Source: Phaeodactylibacter xiamenensis (GTDB taxonomy: Bacteria; Bacteroidota; Bacteroidia; Chitinophagales; Saprospiraceae). Taken from it: DNA of 64,000 nt. The position numbers were made by a program, and so were the translations under genes. The notes beneath the pieces are model-generated. The model had not been told where the DNA came from and did not search any database. It was given only the letters and a program-made list of their open reading frames with translations. Shown piece after piece: positions 36,092-43,200 of this stretch (positions are counted from its first letter, which is position 1; each line of letters opens with the position of its first letter). The DNA is taken from contig NZ_JPOS01000075.1 in the NCBI RefSeq assembly GCF_000759025.1, positions 1-64,000 of the forward strand, read 5' to 3'.

Positions 36092-36668
36092 AGTTTTCGA
36101 TTCTGGCTATCAAGCTTTCAATAGAATCGAAGCTTTGATGATTAAGTGCTTTTCGCTGAAGGTGCCCAAACCAGTTTTCGATGGGATTGAGCCATGAACA
36201 GTGCTTAGGCGTGAAAAGAAATCGAATGGCATGATGGTCAACTTCGAGGAAAGCTTTACGAGTGCTCTTTGATTTGAGTACCCCACTTTTGCCTTTAACG
36301 CCCAAGTCTCCCACATAACCAATTTGAGAAGCCACCCACTCGACCAAAGATGCTGACATATGGGTGTTGAGCTGGTCAACAAGAAAGACGGCCTGTTGGC
36401 CTTCCTGCAACACAGCAGTAGTACGCTGAATAAAGCATAGAAAGTCCAGTTCGGTACGAGTAGGATGAATGCGGTAACTGATTAGTTGTCCGGTAGCGAC
36501 ATCCTGAGCCGCCATCAGCGTGGTAGTGCCATGGCGTTTGTATTCATACTCTACACGCCGGTCTCTGCCTGGCCTAAGAGGCTGGCTCTTACGCTCTAAT
36601 GCCTGGATGCCTGTTTTCTCGTCTACACTGAACAGGCGTATGTCCTTGTTCAGCCCTGAGATGACCAA
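36018..36668 (-). CDS. IS630 transposase, catalytic (DDE) part
   Basis: The listed 216 residues start at a TTG, but the same frame is open further upstream and reads REVRPHKNRYWLFPHIDDWEA before it, so the true protein is the downstream part of a fused transposase. DDE motifs are visible: LFSVDEKTGIQ (first Asp), VFLVDQLNTHMS (second Asp) and TPKHCSWLNPIENWFGHLQRKAL (Glu). It is in the +1 frame relative to the upstream ORF, with the switch at an A7 tract (36772-36778). Fusion would need slippage that removes one A, or the element is inactive. Confidence 0.88.
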   Translation of the reverse strand: MVISGLNKDIRLFSVDEKTGIQALERKSQPLRPGRDRRVEYEYKRHGTTTLMAAQDVATGQLISYRIHPTRTELDFLCFIQRTTAVLQEGQQAVFLVDQLNTHMSASLVEWVASQIGYVGDLGVKGKSGVLKSKSTRKAFLEVDHHAIRFLFTPKHCSWLNPIENWFGHLQRKALNHQSFDSIESLIARIENFTEYYNSYLAKPLKWKFQGFDRKK

Positions 36669-36750
36669 TAGGATTAGCTTGCAGATCGTTCGTACCCGTT
36701 GGGCGAAGGCCTCCCAATCGTCGATGTGGGGGAAGAGCCAATAACGGTTC

Positions 36751-37299
36751 TTATGCGGACGTACCTCCCGATTTTTTTAAAATGTTCCTCACATGACTGG
36801 GGGAAATCTTATCTACTATTTTTTGTTCCATGGCCATTTGGGCGAGCGTGTCTCTAGTCCAGGCCCCTTGAGGAAGCCCATAATCAGAGGGCTTTTTACA
36901 CGCCAGAGCGACAATTTGTTCCTTTTGCGCTTGAGTGATGCGTGGCTTCACCCCGCTACGTGCACGGTCAGAAAGGACTAAATCCATTTGTTTGCCTAGT
37001 TCATGGTCGCTGATTGGTTTTCCAGCGCAATCCACTTCCAGGGCTTCGAGCCGCCCCTGATTGTCTGCCCATCGAGTATACCAGCGTATGCCTACATCCG
37101 CACGCAGCCCTAGGTCCTTAGCTGAGCTAAAGGCACTTTTGCCCTCTAGCATACCGTGGAGGAGAGCATAGCGTTGATGCAGCCGATGGCTAAGATGACC
37201 TTGCTTTAGGCGTTTGCTTACCAACGAACGCTGTCTTGGACTTGCTTCTAAGGGTGGGAGTGCTTTTGCCATACTTGAATTATCTTTATGATTGAGCAT
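36751..37299 (-). CDS. IS630 transposase, N-terminal DNA-binding part
   Basis: The 182-residue ORF has helix-turn-helix regions: LSHRLHQRYALLHGMLEGKSAFSSAKDLGLRADVGIRWYTRWADN and a second, winged-helix-like part (RITQAQKEQIVALACKKPSDYGLPQGAWTRDTLAQMA). These are the paired HTH domains of IS630 transposases. An inner Met (MAKALPPLEAS) may be the start. The frame ends just after the A7 run at ILKKSGGTSA, where the catalytic part continues in another frame. Confidence 0.85.
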   Translation of the reverse strand: MLNHKDNSSMAKALPPLEASPRQRSLVSKRLKQGHLSHRLHQRYALLHGMLEGKSAFSSAKDLGLRADVGIRWYTRWADNQGRLEALEVDCAGKPISDHELGKQMDLVLSDRARSGVKPRITQAQKEQIVALACKKPSDYGLPQGAWTRDTLAQMAMEQKIVDKISPSHVRNILKKSGGTSA

Positions 37300-37321
37300 A
37301 AAGATAATTCAAATACTATAA

Positions 37322-37338
37322 TCTAGTGCCGGAGGCAC
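37322..37338 (-). repeat. IS630 right terminal inverted repeat
   Basis: TCTAGTGCCGGAGGCAC, the exact reverse complement of the left repeat. Confidence 0.9.
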
Positions 37339-37340
37339 TA

Positions 37341-37948
37341 GTTTTGCCGGCCTGCTGAGCCGGCACCTGCCTAATCCCAAGGCTCAGGCCCGGGAGTACC
37401 TGCAGATCATCCAAAGCAATGCGAAGCGGATGAACACGCTGATTGAAGACCTTCTGGAATACAGCCGGGTGGCTAATATTGATCATCTTAAGGAACGGGT
37501 GGATTTGCATGCCGTTTTGGAGGAAGTTCGCACTTTAATCAGGGAAGGAGAGCCCACAGGAGGCGCGATCGTTGAGACAGAAAAGCTGCCCGTCATTACC
37601 GGCAATAAAACTCAACTCTTTCTCCTGTTTAAAAATCTGATTTCTAATGGGCTGAAATACAATTCGGCTCCTGATCCGGAAGTACAGTTGAGTTATGAAA
37701 AAAGCAGCTGCTGGCACATCCTGAAGTTTGCAGATAATGGTATTGGTATTGAGCCCCAATATCAGCAAAAGGTATTCGAAATGTTCACCCGGCTTCACGA
37801 CCGGTCGAAGTACGAGGGTTCAGGGCTTGGCCTGGCGATATGCCGGAATATAGTCCATCGGCATAATGGGACCATTGAGTTGGAAAGCCAGATAGGCAAT
37901 GGGAGTGTTTTTACGGTGAAATTGCCAGTCGTGGGGGAGGAGGGGTGA
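37341..37948 (+). pseudogene. Broken sensor kinase, fragment 3 (HisKA end and ATPase)
   Basis: After the IS the kinase continues in the original frame: SFAGLLSRHLPNPKAQAREYLQIIQ, then the HATPase_c domain with the N box (LFKNLISNGLKYN), the G1 box (FADNGIGIEPQYQQKVFEMF) and the G2 box (SKYEGSGLGLAICRNIVHRHNG). Without the IS and the premature stop the gene would code for about 1113 residues. There is no receiver or HTH domain, so it is not a hybrid regulator. Its TGA stop lies inside the repeat at 37944-37997. The ORF beginning at 37430 is only an internal Met. Confidence 0.88.
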
Positions 37949-37997
37949 TCCCGGCAGTGTTGGCTGCGCCCTTCCTTTGGGCTCCGAGGTCAAAAAC
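37944..37997 (+). repeat. Left copy of the tRNA-Arg-linked direct repeat
   Basis: The 54 bases align with 39431-39484 with four differences. The first 18 bases resemble the tRNA-Arg 3' end (GGTGATCCCGGtAGgGTT). The last 30 bases (GCCCTTCCTTTGGGCTCC onward) also recur at 39279-39308, so the two-gene cassette between them is bounded by direct repeats. Confidence 0.85.
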
Positions 37998-38086
37998 TTA
38001 ACCTAGGAAAATCACTACTAAACCAGTTTGTGCTACAATTTGCGAACCTTCCAAAAAAATGTAGTTTTAAGTCCTAATTTTAAGTC

Positions 38087-38632
38087 ATGTTGAAAGCTAC
38101 ATTAGACCAGCTCAAAGAGGGATTTCCTGCGATTTCAAAAAATATCGGACAGTATCTGGCAGAGGGAGGCGCGTTCTGTCTAGAAGCTCACGGGCACAAG
38201 TCTGGTGTAGCTCTGGAAATCCTGGGCGATTATCCGAAAACTGTTGAGCTCTATTGGAGCAATGTTGTAGATACACAGGTTACAAGAGCTTGGAATGACA
38301 GTCAAGAAGCAACTGAATACGGAGCCGTAGCAATTGCCATTGTCATTCTTTCTAAACTGACATCTTATTCCATTATCGAACGATCTTTCAAAGGAACAGG
38401 TTTTGATTATTGGCTTGGTGATGGAGAATACGACGAAAATTTGCTACCTTTTCAACAGCGAAAGGCAAAGCTGGAAGTTTCAGGTATCTGGAAAGAAGCA
38501 GAAACCAATACAGTTGATTCCAGAGTTAATCTGAAACGTCGGCAAATTGATTCTCATGGTGAGGATAATTTTCCAGCAATAATCATTGTAGTGGAATTTG
38601 GAACACCCAAAGCAAAAATGATCGATCAATGA
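38087..38632 (+). CDS. Unknown protein, first gene of two-gene cassette
   Basis: A 181-residue soluble protein, no signal peptide or membrane span. The notable block is FKGTGFDYWLGDGEYDENLLPFQQRKAKLEVSGIW. Its spaced Asp and Glu inside predicted strands recall, without proving, a PD-(D/E)XK-like core; the usual Lys is not obvious. The end DNFPAIIIVVEFGTP looks like a core strand. I do not recognise a named family. The stop overlaps the start of the next gene (ATGA), so the two are translationally coupled. Base composition is low in GC (25 of 60 in one hand-counted line, against 33 of 60 in ung), which suggests transfer. Confidence 0.8.
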   Translation: MLKATLDQLKEGFPAISKNIGQYLAEGGAFCLEAHGHKSGVALEILGDYPKTVELYWSNVVDTQVTRAWNDSQEATEYGAVAIAIVILSKLTSYSIIERSFKGTGFDYWLGDGEYDENLLPFQQRKAKLEVSGIWKEAETNTVDSRVNLKRRQIDSHGEDNFPAIIIVVEFGTPKAKMIDQ

Positions 38633-39177
38633 ATATTGTAACAGTGCTTCACAATAAGGCTATGGAGTTTGCGGATGAGGCCCTTCTGGCAAAGATGGAA
38701 GGGAATCGAGATGTTTCCCATTCTTTATTTGAGAAGGCCTTTTCCCTTGAGAAGGAGGCTACGACGTTAATCGATCAAAAAAATGATTCCTGGTATATTC
38801 TGGTTCGAAGTGCTGCTTCTCTGGCACTTAATTGCGGTAGGTTTCAGGATGCAGAATCATTAATTCAAATGGGCTTATCTGGCACTCCTCCCAGTTTTAT
38901 TGTTAAGGAATTGAAAGACTTGAGCAATACTTTGTCAGATGCTAATAAGAAAAAAGTTAGTGAAGTGGACGTGATTGGAATAATAACCTATGCTAATGCT
39001 GAAGAAAGTCAAATCCGGTTGCAAGATCTAAAGTCCAAGGAAATTTATATCATTTCTGTTCCCAGCCACTTAATCAACGAAATTGTAAAATCCTATTGGG
39101 CAGATGTGGTTCAGGTAAAGGCACAGAGAAAAGCAACGGGTATCATTGTTTTGAATGAGATAACTAAGGCGGCCTAG
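38629..39177 (+). CDS. Unknown helical-repeat protein, second gene of cassette
   Basis: A 182-residue soluble protein in two parts. Residues 1-105 are helical with a TPR- or MIT-like hairpin pattern (HNKAMEFADEALLAKMEGNRDVSHSLFEKAFSLEKEA, then VRSAASLALNCGRFQDAESLIQMGL). Residues 110-180 are predicted beta-rich (DVIGIITYANAEESQIRLQD, SYWADVVQVKAQRK, GIIVLNEIT), perhaps a small barrel. No catalytic motif is visible. The 4-nt overlap and shared low GC (23 of 60 in one counted line) mark it as the partner of the first gene. A scaffold or regulator for the first protein is a guess. Confidence 0.8.
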   Translation: MNIVTVLHNKAMEFADEALLAKMEGNRDVSHSLFEKAFSLEKEATTLIDQKNDSWYILVRSAASLALNCGRFQDAESLIQMGLSGTPPSFIVKELKDLSNTLSDANKKKVSEVDVIGIITYANAEESQIRLQDLKSKEIYIISVPSHLINEIVKSYWADVVQVKAQRKATGIIVLNEITKAA

Positions 39178-39278
39178 GTAGCCTTAGCAGTGGACATCAG
39201 GACTTGATTCTAACTTCGACATTGCTAAGGTTGAAATAAACACAAAACATAATAGGGTTTTCATTAAGGTAGGCTATT

Positions 39279-39624
39279 GCCCTTCCTTTGGGCTCCAAGG
39301 TCAAAAACCTGCAGCCTGCTCGCTGCGCTCGTGCAGGCTATTGCATTTGTCTGCTCCTGCAAAAGGGTTTTGCACCGCTGCCAAATACAACAGCCTGCAC
39401 CCCTCTGGGGCACAGGCTGCTGCTTTCTCTGGTGATCCCGGTAGGGTTGGCTGCGCCCTTCCTTTGGGCTCCAAGGTCAAAAACCTGCAGCCTGCTCGCT
39501 GCGCTCGTGCAGGCTGTTGCATTTGTCCGCTCCTGCAAAAAGGTTTTGCACCGCTGCCAAATACAACAGCCTGCACCCCTCTGGGGCACAGGCTGCTGCT
39601 TTCTCTGGTGATCCCGGTAGGGTT
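39279..39624. repeat. Tandem 176-bp repeat abutting tRNA-Arg
   Basis: Two copies, 39279-39454 and 39455-39624 (the second joins the tRNA), with period 176 and only about three differences seen. Each contains GC-rich inverted repeats and finishes with GGTGATCCCGGTAGGGTT, identical to the 3' end of the tRNA-Arg gene. The ORFs called across it on both strands are repeat artefacts. With 39178-39278, where I see nothing, this fills the gene-free gap. Confidence 0.9.
39567..39595 (-). terminator. Hairpin downstream of tRNA-Arg
   Basis: CAGCCTGTGCCCC-AGA-GGGGTGCAGGCTG read on the minus strand (two non-Watson-Crick positions), about 14 bases after the tRNA, followed by TTGTATTT. The same hairpin recurs 176 bases further on in the other repeat copy. 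Confidence 0.5.
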
Positions 39625-39682
39625 CGAACCCACGACCTGCGGATTAGAAGTCCGCCGCTCTATCCAACTGAGCTACGGGACC
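39609..39682 (-). tRNA. tRNA-Arg (anticodon TCT)
   Basis: A 74-nt cloverleaf. Acceptor arms are GGTCCCG and CGGGATC (one G-U) with discriminator A. The D arm is GCTC-AGTTGGATA-GAGC. The anticodon arm GCGGA-CTTCTAA-TCCGC has anticodon TCT. The T arm is GTGGG-TTCGAAC-CCTAC. CCA is not encoded. It reads AGA/AGG codons. It lies 28 bases downstream of the HEPN gene on the same strand, and its 3' end is copied in the neighbouring repeats. Confidence 0.96.
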
Positions 39683-39710
39683 GGTACTGGACTGCAAATA
39701 AAACAAAAAA

Positions 39711-40559
39711 TTAGTATAGTTCAGCTTCTATATTTACTTTTTCCCGCCTTTTCAATCCTTTTAAACCGTAGTTTTGATGGATGAATTCCCAAAGGCGTTC
39801 TTTTTCTGGTAAGTTGCCAATGCTTTTAAGCTCATCAAGTTCATGCTTCACTTCATTGAGCCGAAGGCGCTTGTCTGTTGCCTTCTGATCAATGGCCTTT
39901 GCAATATGTTCCGCAGAAGCAAGAGCGTCTTTTAGCTCCTTCCAGCTTAATCCTATGGGATGATGAAGGGGAGAGGTGAGATCCGGGATGTCTTTCAAAG
40001 TCCTTGCAGTAACCATGCCGCCATTGTGTGCCGCTGCACACCGCAGTTTATAAAACCTCTGCCATTTGGTCAGGTTTGTTCCAAAATCGAGATGAAAAAG
40101 CAATTGTGCATATTTAAGAGGTTCAGGCAAGGAAGACCTGCTCAAAATAGGCCGACCAATAGCATTCCCTATGGCATCGAGCTTTTTCGCGTTTTTGCTC
40201 TTATACCCATTGCTGTATAGATGCCAAAACGTTATTTCTTTTAGATAGCTTTCAAGATTAGCAGCACAAATAACCAGTAAATGAAGCCTTGACCGATTAA
40301 GGTATTCTGGCGCCCACTGTTTGGTTTCTTCCACAGTATGGAAGTGTCGCATTGCAGGAATATCCATATTGAGAGCATTGAGGGTCTGGGTTGCTTTGTC
40401 TTTCATTTCCAGTACCTGCCCGAGTGCTTCGTGGCTGATCACCTGTGTCCAATATAAACGGTTGAGCTCATATTGCTTACCCTGAAACCTCCTGAAGGCA
40501 AGACTTGGAGCCCATTCTTTTGTCATTGAGGAGGTTGAAGGTGGGGTGTTTTCAAACAT
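39711..40559 (-). CDS. HEPN-domain protein (RiboL-PSP-HEPN-like)
   Basis: A 282-residue soluble, helical protein. The central part ([24 protein letters not shown], then [17 protein letters not shown]) matches HEPN organisation, and Arg173-Cys-Ala-Ala-Ala-His178 is the R-x4-H motif that forms the metal-independent RNase site in this superfamily. HEPN proteins are frequent in toxin-antitoxin and anti-phage systems and in RNA processing. No nucleotidyltransferase (MNT) partner is adjacent. Moderately low GC and a position beside the tRNA and repeats suggest accessory DNA. RNase activity is inferred from the motif only. Confidence 0.75.
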   Translation of the reverse strand: MFENTPPSTSSMTKEWAPSLAFRRFQGKQYELNRLYWTQVISHEALGQVLEMKDKATQTLNALNMDIPAMRHFHTVEETKQWAPEYLNRSRLHLLVICAANLESYLKEITFWHLYSNGYKSKNAKKLDAIGNAIGRPILSRSSLPEPLKYAQLLFHLDFGTNLTKWQRFYKLRCAAAHNGGMVTARTLKDIPDLTSPLHHPIGLSWKELKDALASAEHIAKAIDQKATDKRLRLNEVKHELDELKSIGNLPEKERLWEFIHQNYGLKGLKRREKVNIEAELY

Positions 40560-40684
40560 TACTTTTCTTAGAATGTTAATTCAATGGTGTAAATCTATTA
40601 AATAAAGATAAAGTGGTCAATTAGAGGTCAGATCAATAGTGAAAAAAACTTTATCAATACAATTAGCTTATAATTGGACATCCC

Positions 40685-41605
40685 GTGAAAAAAATCGTTA
40701 AGAAGAAAAGAATCTACTTTTCCTTCGCATTCCTCCTCCTCCTCATTTATGGATATGACTTTATGGAAATGCGGATCAGTACGCCCACTTACCAGAAAAT
40801 TTTGGCTGAAAACCCACTTGGTCTGCAGGCCGAATTTGGTACACTCTCTACTGAGGACCGTGAATTGCGTTATCTGGAAATTGGGCAGGACTCCCTTCCC
40901 TTAGTCGTTTTTATCCACGGTGCGCCCAGTTCTTCTTCTTTTTGGCGGACTTTTCTAAAAGACACGAGCCTTTTGGCAAAAGCCAAGCTGATGGCAGTTG
41001 ACCGGCCAGGCTATGGTTATTCCGGTTACGGAAAGCCTGAAATATCAGTAAAGAAACAGGCGGCTCTGATCGCCGAAGTGATCAGAGAAAAGCGGGGGCA
41101 GCATCCCTCGGTTATTCTGCATGGTTCGAGTTACGGTGGTACCGTGGCGGCTCGTATTGCTATGGATTTCCCGGACCTCGTTGATGGAATTCTGCTGCAA
41201 TCGGCATCTCTCATGCCCGGTAAGGAAAAGACTTTCACCTTCACCCATATCACTAAGCACTGGCCATTTCGCTGGCTTTTGCCTGGCTCCATTCACGTGG
41301 CAAACATGGAAAAGCTGAGCCATAAGATGCAGCTGGATTCGATGGCCGGGCTATGGGATCGTATTAAAAGCGCAGCTATCATCCTGCACGGCGATGCCGA
41401 CAACCTCATCTATCCCGAAAATGCTATATTCGCCAACGAGCGGCTGGTCAATGCGTCGTTTTTAGAATTCAAACTGCTGGAGGGGCGCAAGCATGACCTG
41501 CTTTGGACCAAACGGCAATTGCTGGAGCAGTCGCTGGAGAAACTTATACAGATCACTTCCGGAAAATATGCCGGAATAGACGGATTATCTTCCGTGCAGG
41601 ACTAA
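40685..41605 (+). CDS. Membrane-anchored alpha/beta hydrolase
   Basis: The 306-residue protein starts at GTG (40685); a basic stretch and one membrane segment follow (KKKRIYFSFAFLLLLIYGYDF). The hydrolase fold shows the oxyanion block VVFIHGAPSSSSFWR, AVDRPGYGYSG, the nucleophile elbow LHGSSYGGTVA (Ser in G-x-S-x-G), the Asp strand IILHGDADNLIYPE and the C-terminal His in EGRKHDLLW. The triad is complete. The substrate is unknown; esterase or lipase activity is possible. It precedes ung by 19 bp. Confidence 0.9.
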   Translation: MKKIVKKKRIYFSFAFLLLLIYGYDFMEMRISTPTYQKILAENPLGLQAEFGTLSTEDRELRYLEIGQDSLPLVVFIHGAPSSSSFWRTFLKDTSLLAKAKLMAVDRPGYGYSGYGKPEISVKKQAALIAEVIREKRGQHPSVILHGSSYGGTVAARIAMDFPDLVDGILLQSASLMPGKEKTFTFTHITKHWPFRWLLPGSIHVANMEKLSHKMQLDSMAGLWDRIKSAAIILHGDADNLIYPENAIFANERLVNASFLEFKLLEGRKHDLLWTKRQLLEQSLEKLIQITSGKYAGIDGLSSVQD

Positions 41606-41624
41606 ACAATGATCAGCTAAGCGC

Positions 41625-42302
41625 ATGAGCCAGGTAAAAATCGAAGAAAGTTGGAAAGCAGTCCTGGAGCAGGAGTTCCAACAACCTTATTTCCAAAGTA
41701 TTGCCACTTTTTTGAAAAAGGAAAAGGCCGCCGGGAAAAAGATTTATCCGCCCGGAAGTCTCATCTTCAATGCCTTTAATACCACGCCTTTCGATAAAGT
41801 CAAAGTAGTGATTTTGGGGCAGGACCCCTACCACAACCCGGGGGAAGCTATGGGGCTGTCATTCTCAGTGCCTAAAGGCGTCCGGGTGCCGCCTTCCCTG
41901 CGCAATATTTACAAAGAACTGCAGTCCGATCTTGGCATTGCTCCGCCCAGTCACGGCGACCTGACGGCATGGGCAGCGCAGGGCGTCTTCCTGCTGAACG
42001 CCATGCTGACTGTAGAGCATAAAACGGCCGGCGCACACCAGAAAATTGGCTGGCAGGATTTTACAGATGCGGTCATCCGTAAATTATCAGAAAAGCGCGA
42101 GGGGCTGGTATTTATGCTGTGGGGTGGTTTTGCCCGCAAGAAAAAAACGCTGATTGACGCGGACAAACACCTGGTCCTTGAAGCTGCACACCCTTCTCCG
42201 CTTGCAGGAGGTGCTTACTTTGGCAGCGCCCACTTTTCCAAAGCCAATGAATACCTCAAGTCGAAAGGTAAAAACCCTGTCGACTGGCGAATCAGCGAAT
42301 AA
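41625..42302 (+). CDS. ung: Uracil-DNA glycosylase
   Basis: A family 1 UDG of 225 residues that removes uracil from DNA. The water-activating motif is VVILGQDPYHNPGEAMGLSFSV (catalytic Asp in GQDPYH). The uracil-binding Asn region is FLLNAMLTVE. The DNA-intercalation motif is AAHPSPLAGGAYFG, where HPSPLS is usual. Full length. Confidence 0.96.
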   Translation: MSQVKIEESWKAVLEQEFQQPYFQSIATFLKKEKAAGKKIYPPGSLIFNAFNTTPFDKVKVVILGQDPYHNPGEAMGLSFSVPKGVRVPPSLRNIYKELQSDLGIAPPSHGDLTAWAAQGVFLLNAMLTVEHKTAGAHQKIGWQDFTDAVIRKLSEKREGLVFMLWGGFARKKKTLIDADKHLVLEAAHPSPLAGGAYFGSAHFSKANEYLKSKGKNPVDWRISE

Positions 42303-42309
42303 ACCCGCT

Positions 42310-42600
42310 CGCTGGCAGGAGTCAGATTGTCGCGATCCTTTGTATTTTTTTGGCTTGTTAGGCATCCATCGATTCTATCTCGGACATTTTTACAGATGTT
42401 TAGGCATGGAGCGTTCGGTATCCGGGCAAGTGTAGACTCCTTCCGAATCCTTTTTAGAGATTTACGGTCTGTGTACGAGTTGCATGATGATTATGCGCAA
42501 TACGAAGTGGTCACCGACGATAAATGTCGGGATCTTGGATTTGTGACATCGCGGGCAAACCACTTAATCGTCAGTATAAACCTTGCAGGAAATGAGTTTA
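42310..42600 (+). pseudogene. Decayed TM2-domain gene
   Basis: In frame 1, CRDPLYFFGLLGIHRFYLGHF is a recognisable first half of a TM2 domain. The expected second half continues in frame 3 as GAFGIRASVDSFRIL (compare the usual GxFGIWxLVDLF), so a frameshift lies near 42385. No good start codon in frame precedes the first half, and the last helix has lost hydrophobicity. Two short ORFs in the track are its pieces. Identity rests on about 35 residues. Confidence 0.5.
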
Positions 42601-43200
42601 CTGCGGAGTGATTTTTAGCTTGCTAAGAATGGTAGAGTGGTCCAGCGCTTTGACCTGCCCGGGGGGCAACCCGCTAAGGTTCAGCTGTTGAATCTGGGTA
42701 CGGACAAGGCGCAGTACCGGAAACCCAACCGCCGCACACATCCGCCGCACCTGACGATTCTTACCCTCAGTCAGTTGGATGGACAGCCAGCTATCCGGCA
42801 CGGTTTTGCGGAATCGGACGGGCGGGTCGCGTTCCGGGAGGGGAGGAGGAGAGGTGAAAAGCTCTACTCTGGCAGGCCGCGTGCGGTGGGTTTGCTTTTT
42901 GATGCGTATGGCAACGCCCTTTCGCAATTGAGACAACGCTTCGCGGTCCGGAATACCTTCGACCTGCACCCAGTAAGTGCGGGGGTGCTCAAATTTTGGG
43001 TCAAGCAGCCGGTGGGTCAGTGCCTTGTCATTGGTAATGATGAGCAAGCCTTCGCTGTCCTTATCAAGCCGCCCTACCGGATAAACATCCCCGGGGAAAT
43101 CATAGAGGTCCCCGAGCACGCGATGATCAGGGTGCTCCCGCGTAAACTGACTGAGCACCCCGTAAGGTTTATTAAGGATATAGTATCGGAGGTCGGACAT
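42598..43200 (-). CDS. RsuA/RluE-family pseudouridine synthase
   Basis: The 200-residue protein isomerises a specific uridine in rRNA. It has the family start YYILNKPYGVLSQF, the catalytic block VYPVGRLDKDSEGLLIITND (catalytic Asp in GRLD) and the C-terminal LTEGKNRQVRRMCAAVGFPVLRLVR. It lacks an N-terminal S4 domain and fits the RluE (23S rRNA, U2457) subgroup best. Its ATG overlaps the ychF stop by one base (TAATG), so translation is coupled. Confidence 0.92.
   Translation of the reverse strand: MSDLRYYILNKPYGVLSQFTREHPDHRVLGDLYDFPGDVYPVGRLDKDSEGLLIITNDKALTHRLLDPKFEHPRTYWVQVEGIPDREALSQLRKGVAIRIKKQTHRTRPARVELFTSPPPLPERDPPVRFRKTVPDSWLSIQLTEGKNRQVRRMCAAVGFPVLRLVRTQIQQLNLSGLPPGQVKALDHSTILSKLKITPQ

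Larger units (their letters stand above)
35991..37338 (-). mobile_element. IS630-family insertion sequence
   Basis: A 1348-bp element with perfect 17-bp terminal inverted repeats GTGCCTCCGGCACTAGA, inserted at CTAG with a TA duplication (35989-35990 and 37339-37340), as expected of IS630. It encodes a two-part transposase on the minus strand. Removing the element plus one TA (1350 bp, a multiple of three) rejoins the host kinase in frame as ...RNIS-SFAGLLSRHL..., which proves the borders. The near-identical ends suggest a recent insertion. Confidence 0.93.

Noticed and set aside
37430-37948. Independent small histidine-kinase ATPase gene
   Set aside because: Same frame as the upstream kinase pieces and joined exactly when the IS is removed; the Met is internal.
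39279-39624. CRISPR array or integron attC cluster
   Set aside because: Only two long units with no spacer pattern, no cas genes and no integrase; a tRNA-linked tandem duplication explains it.
39301-39784. Several ORFs of 83-147 residues on both strands
   Set aside because: They arise from the 176-bp tandem repeat and even read through the tRNA gene.
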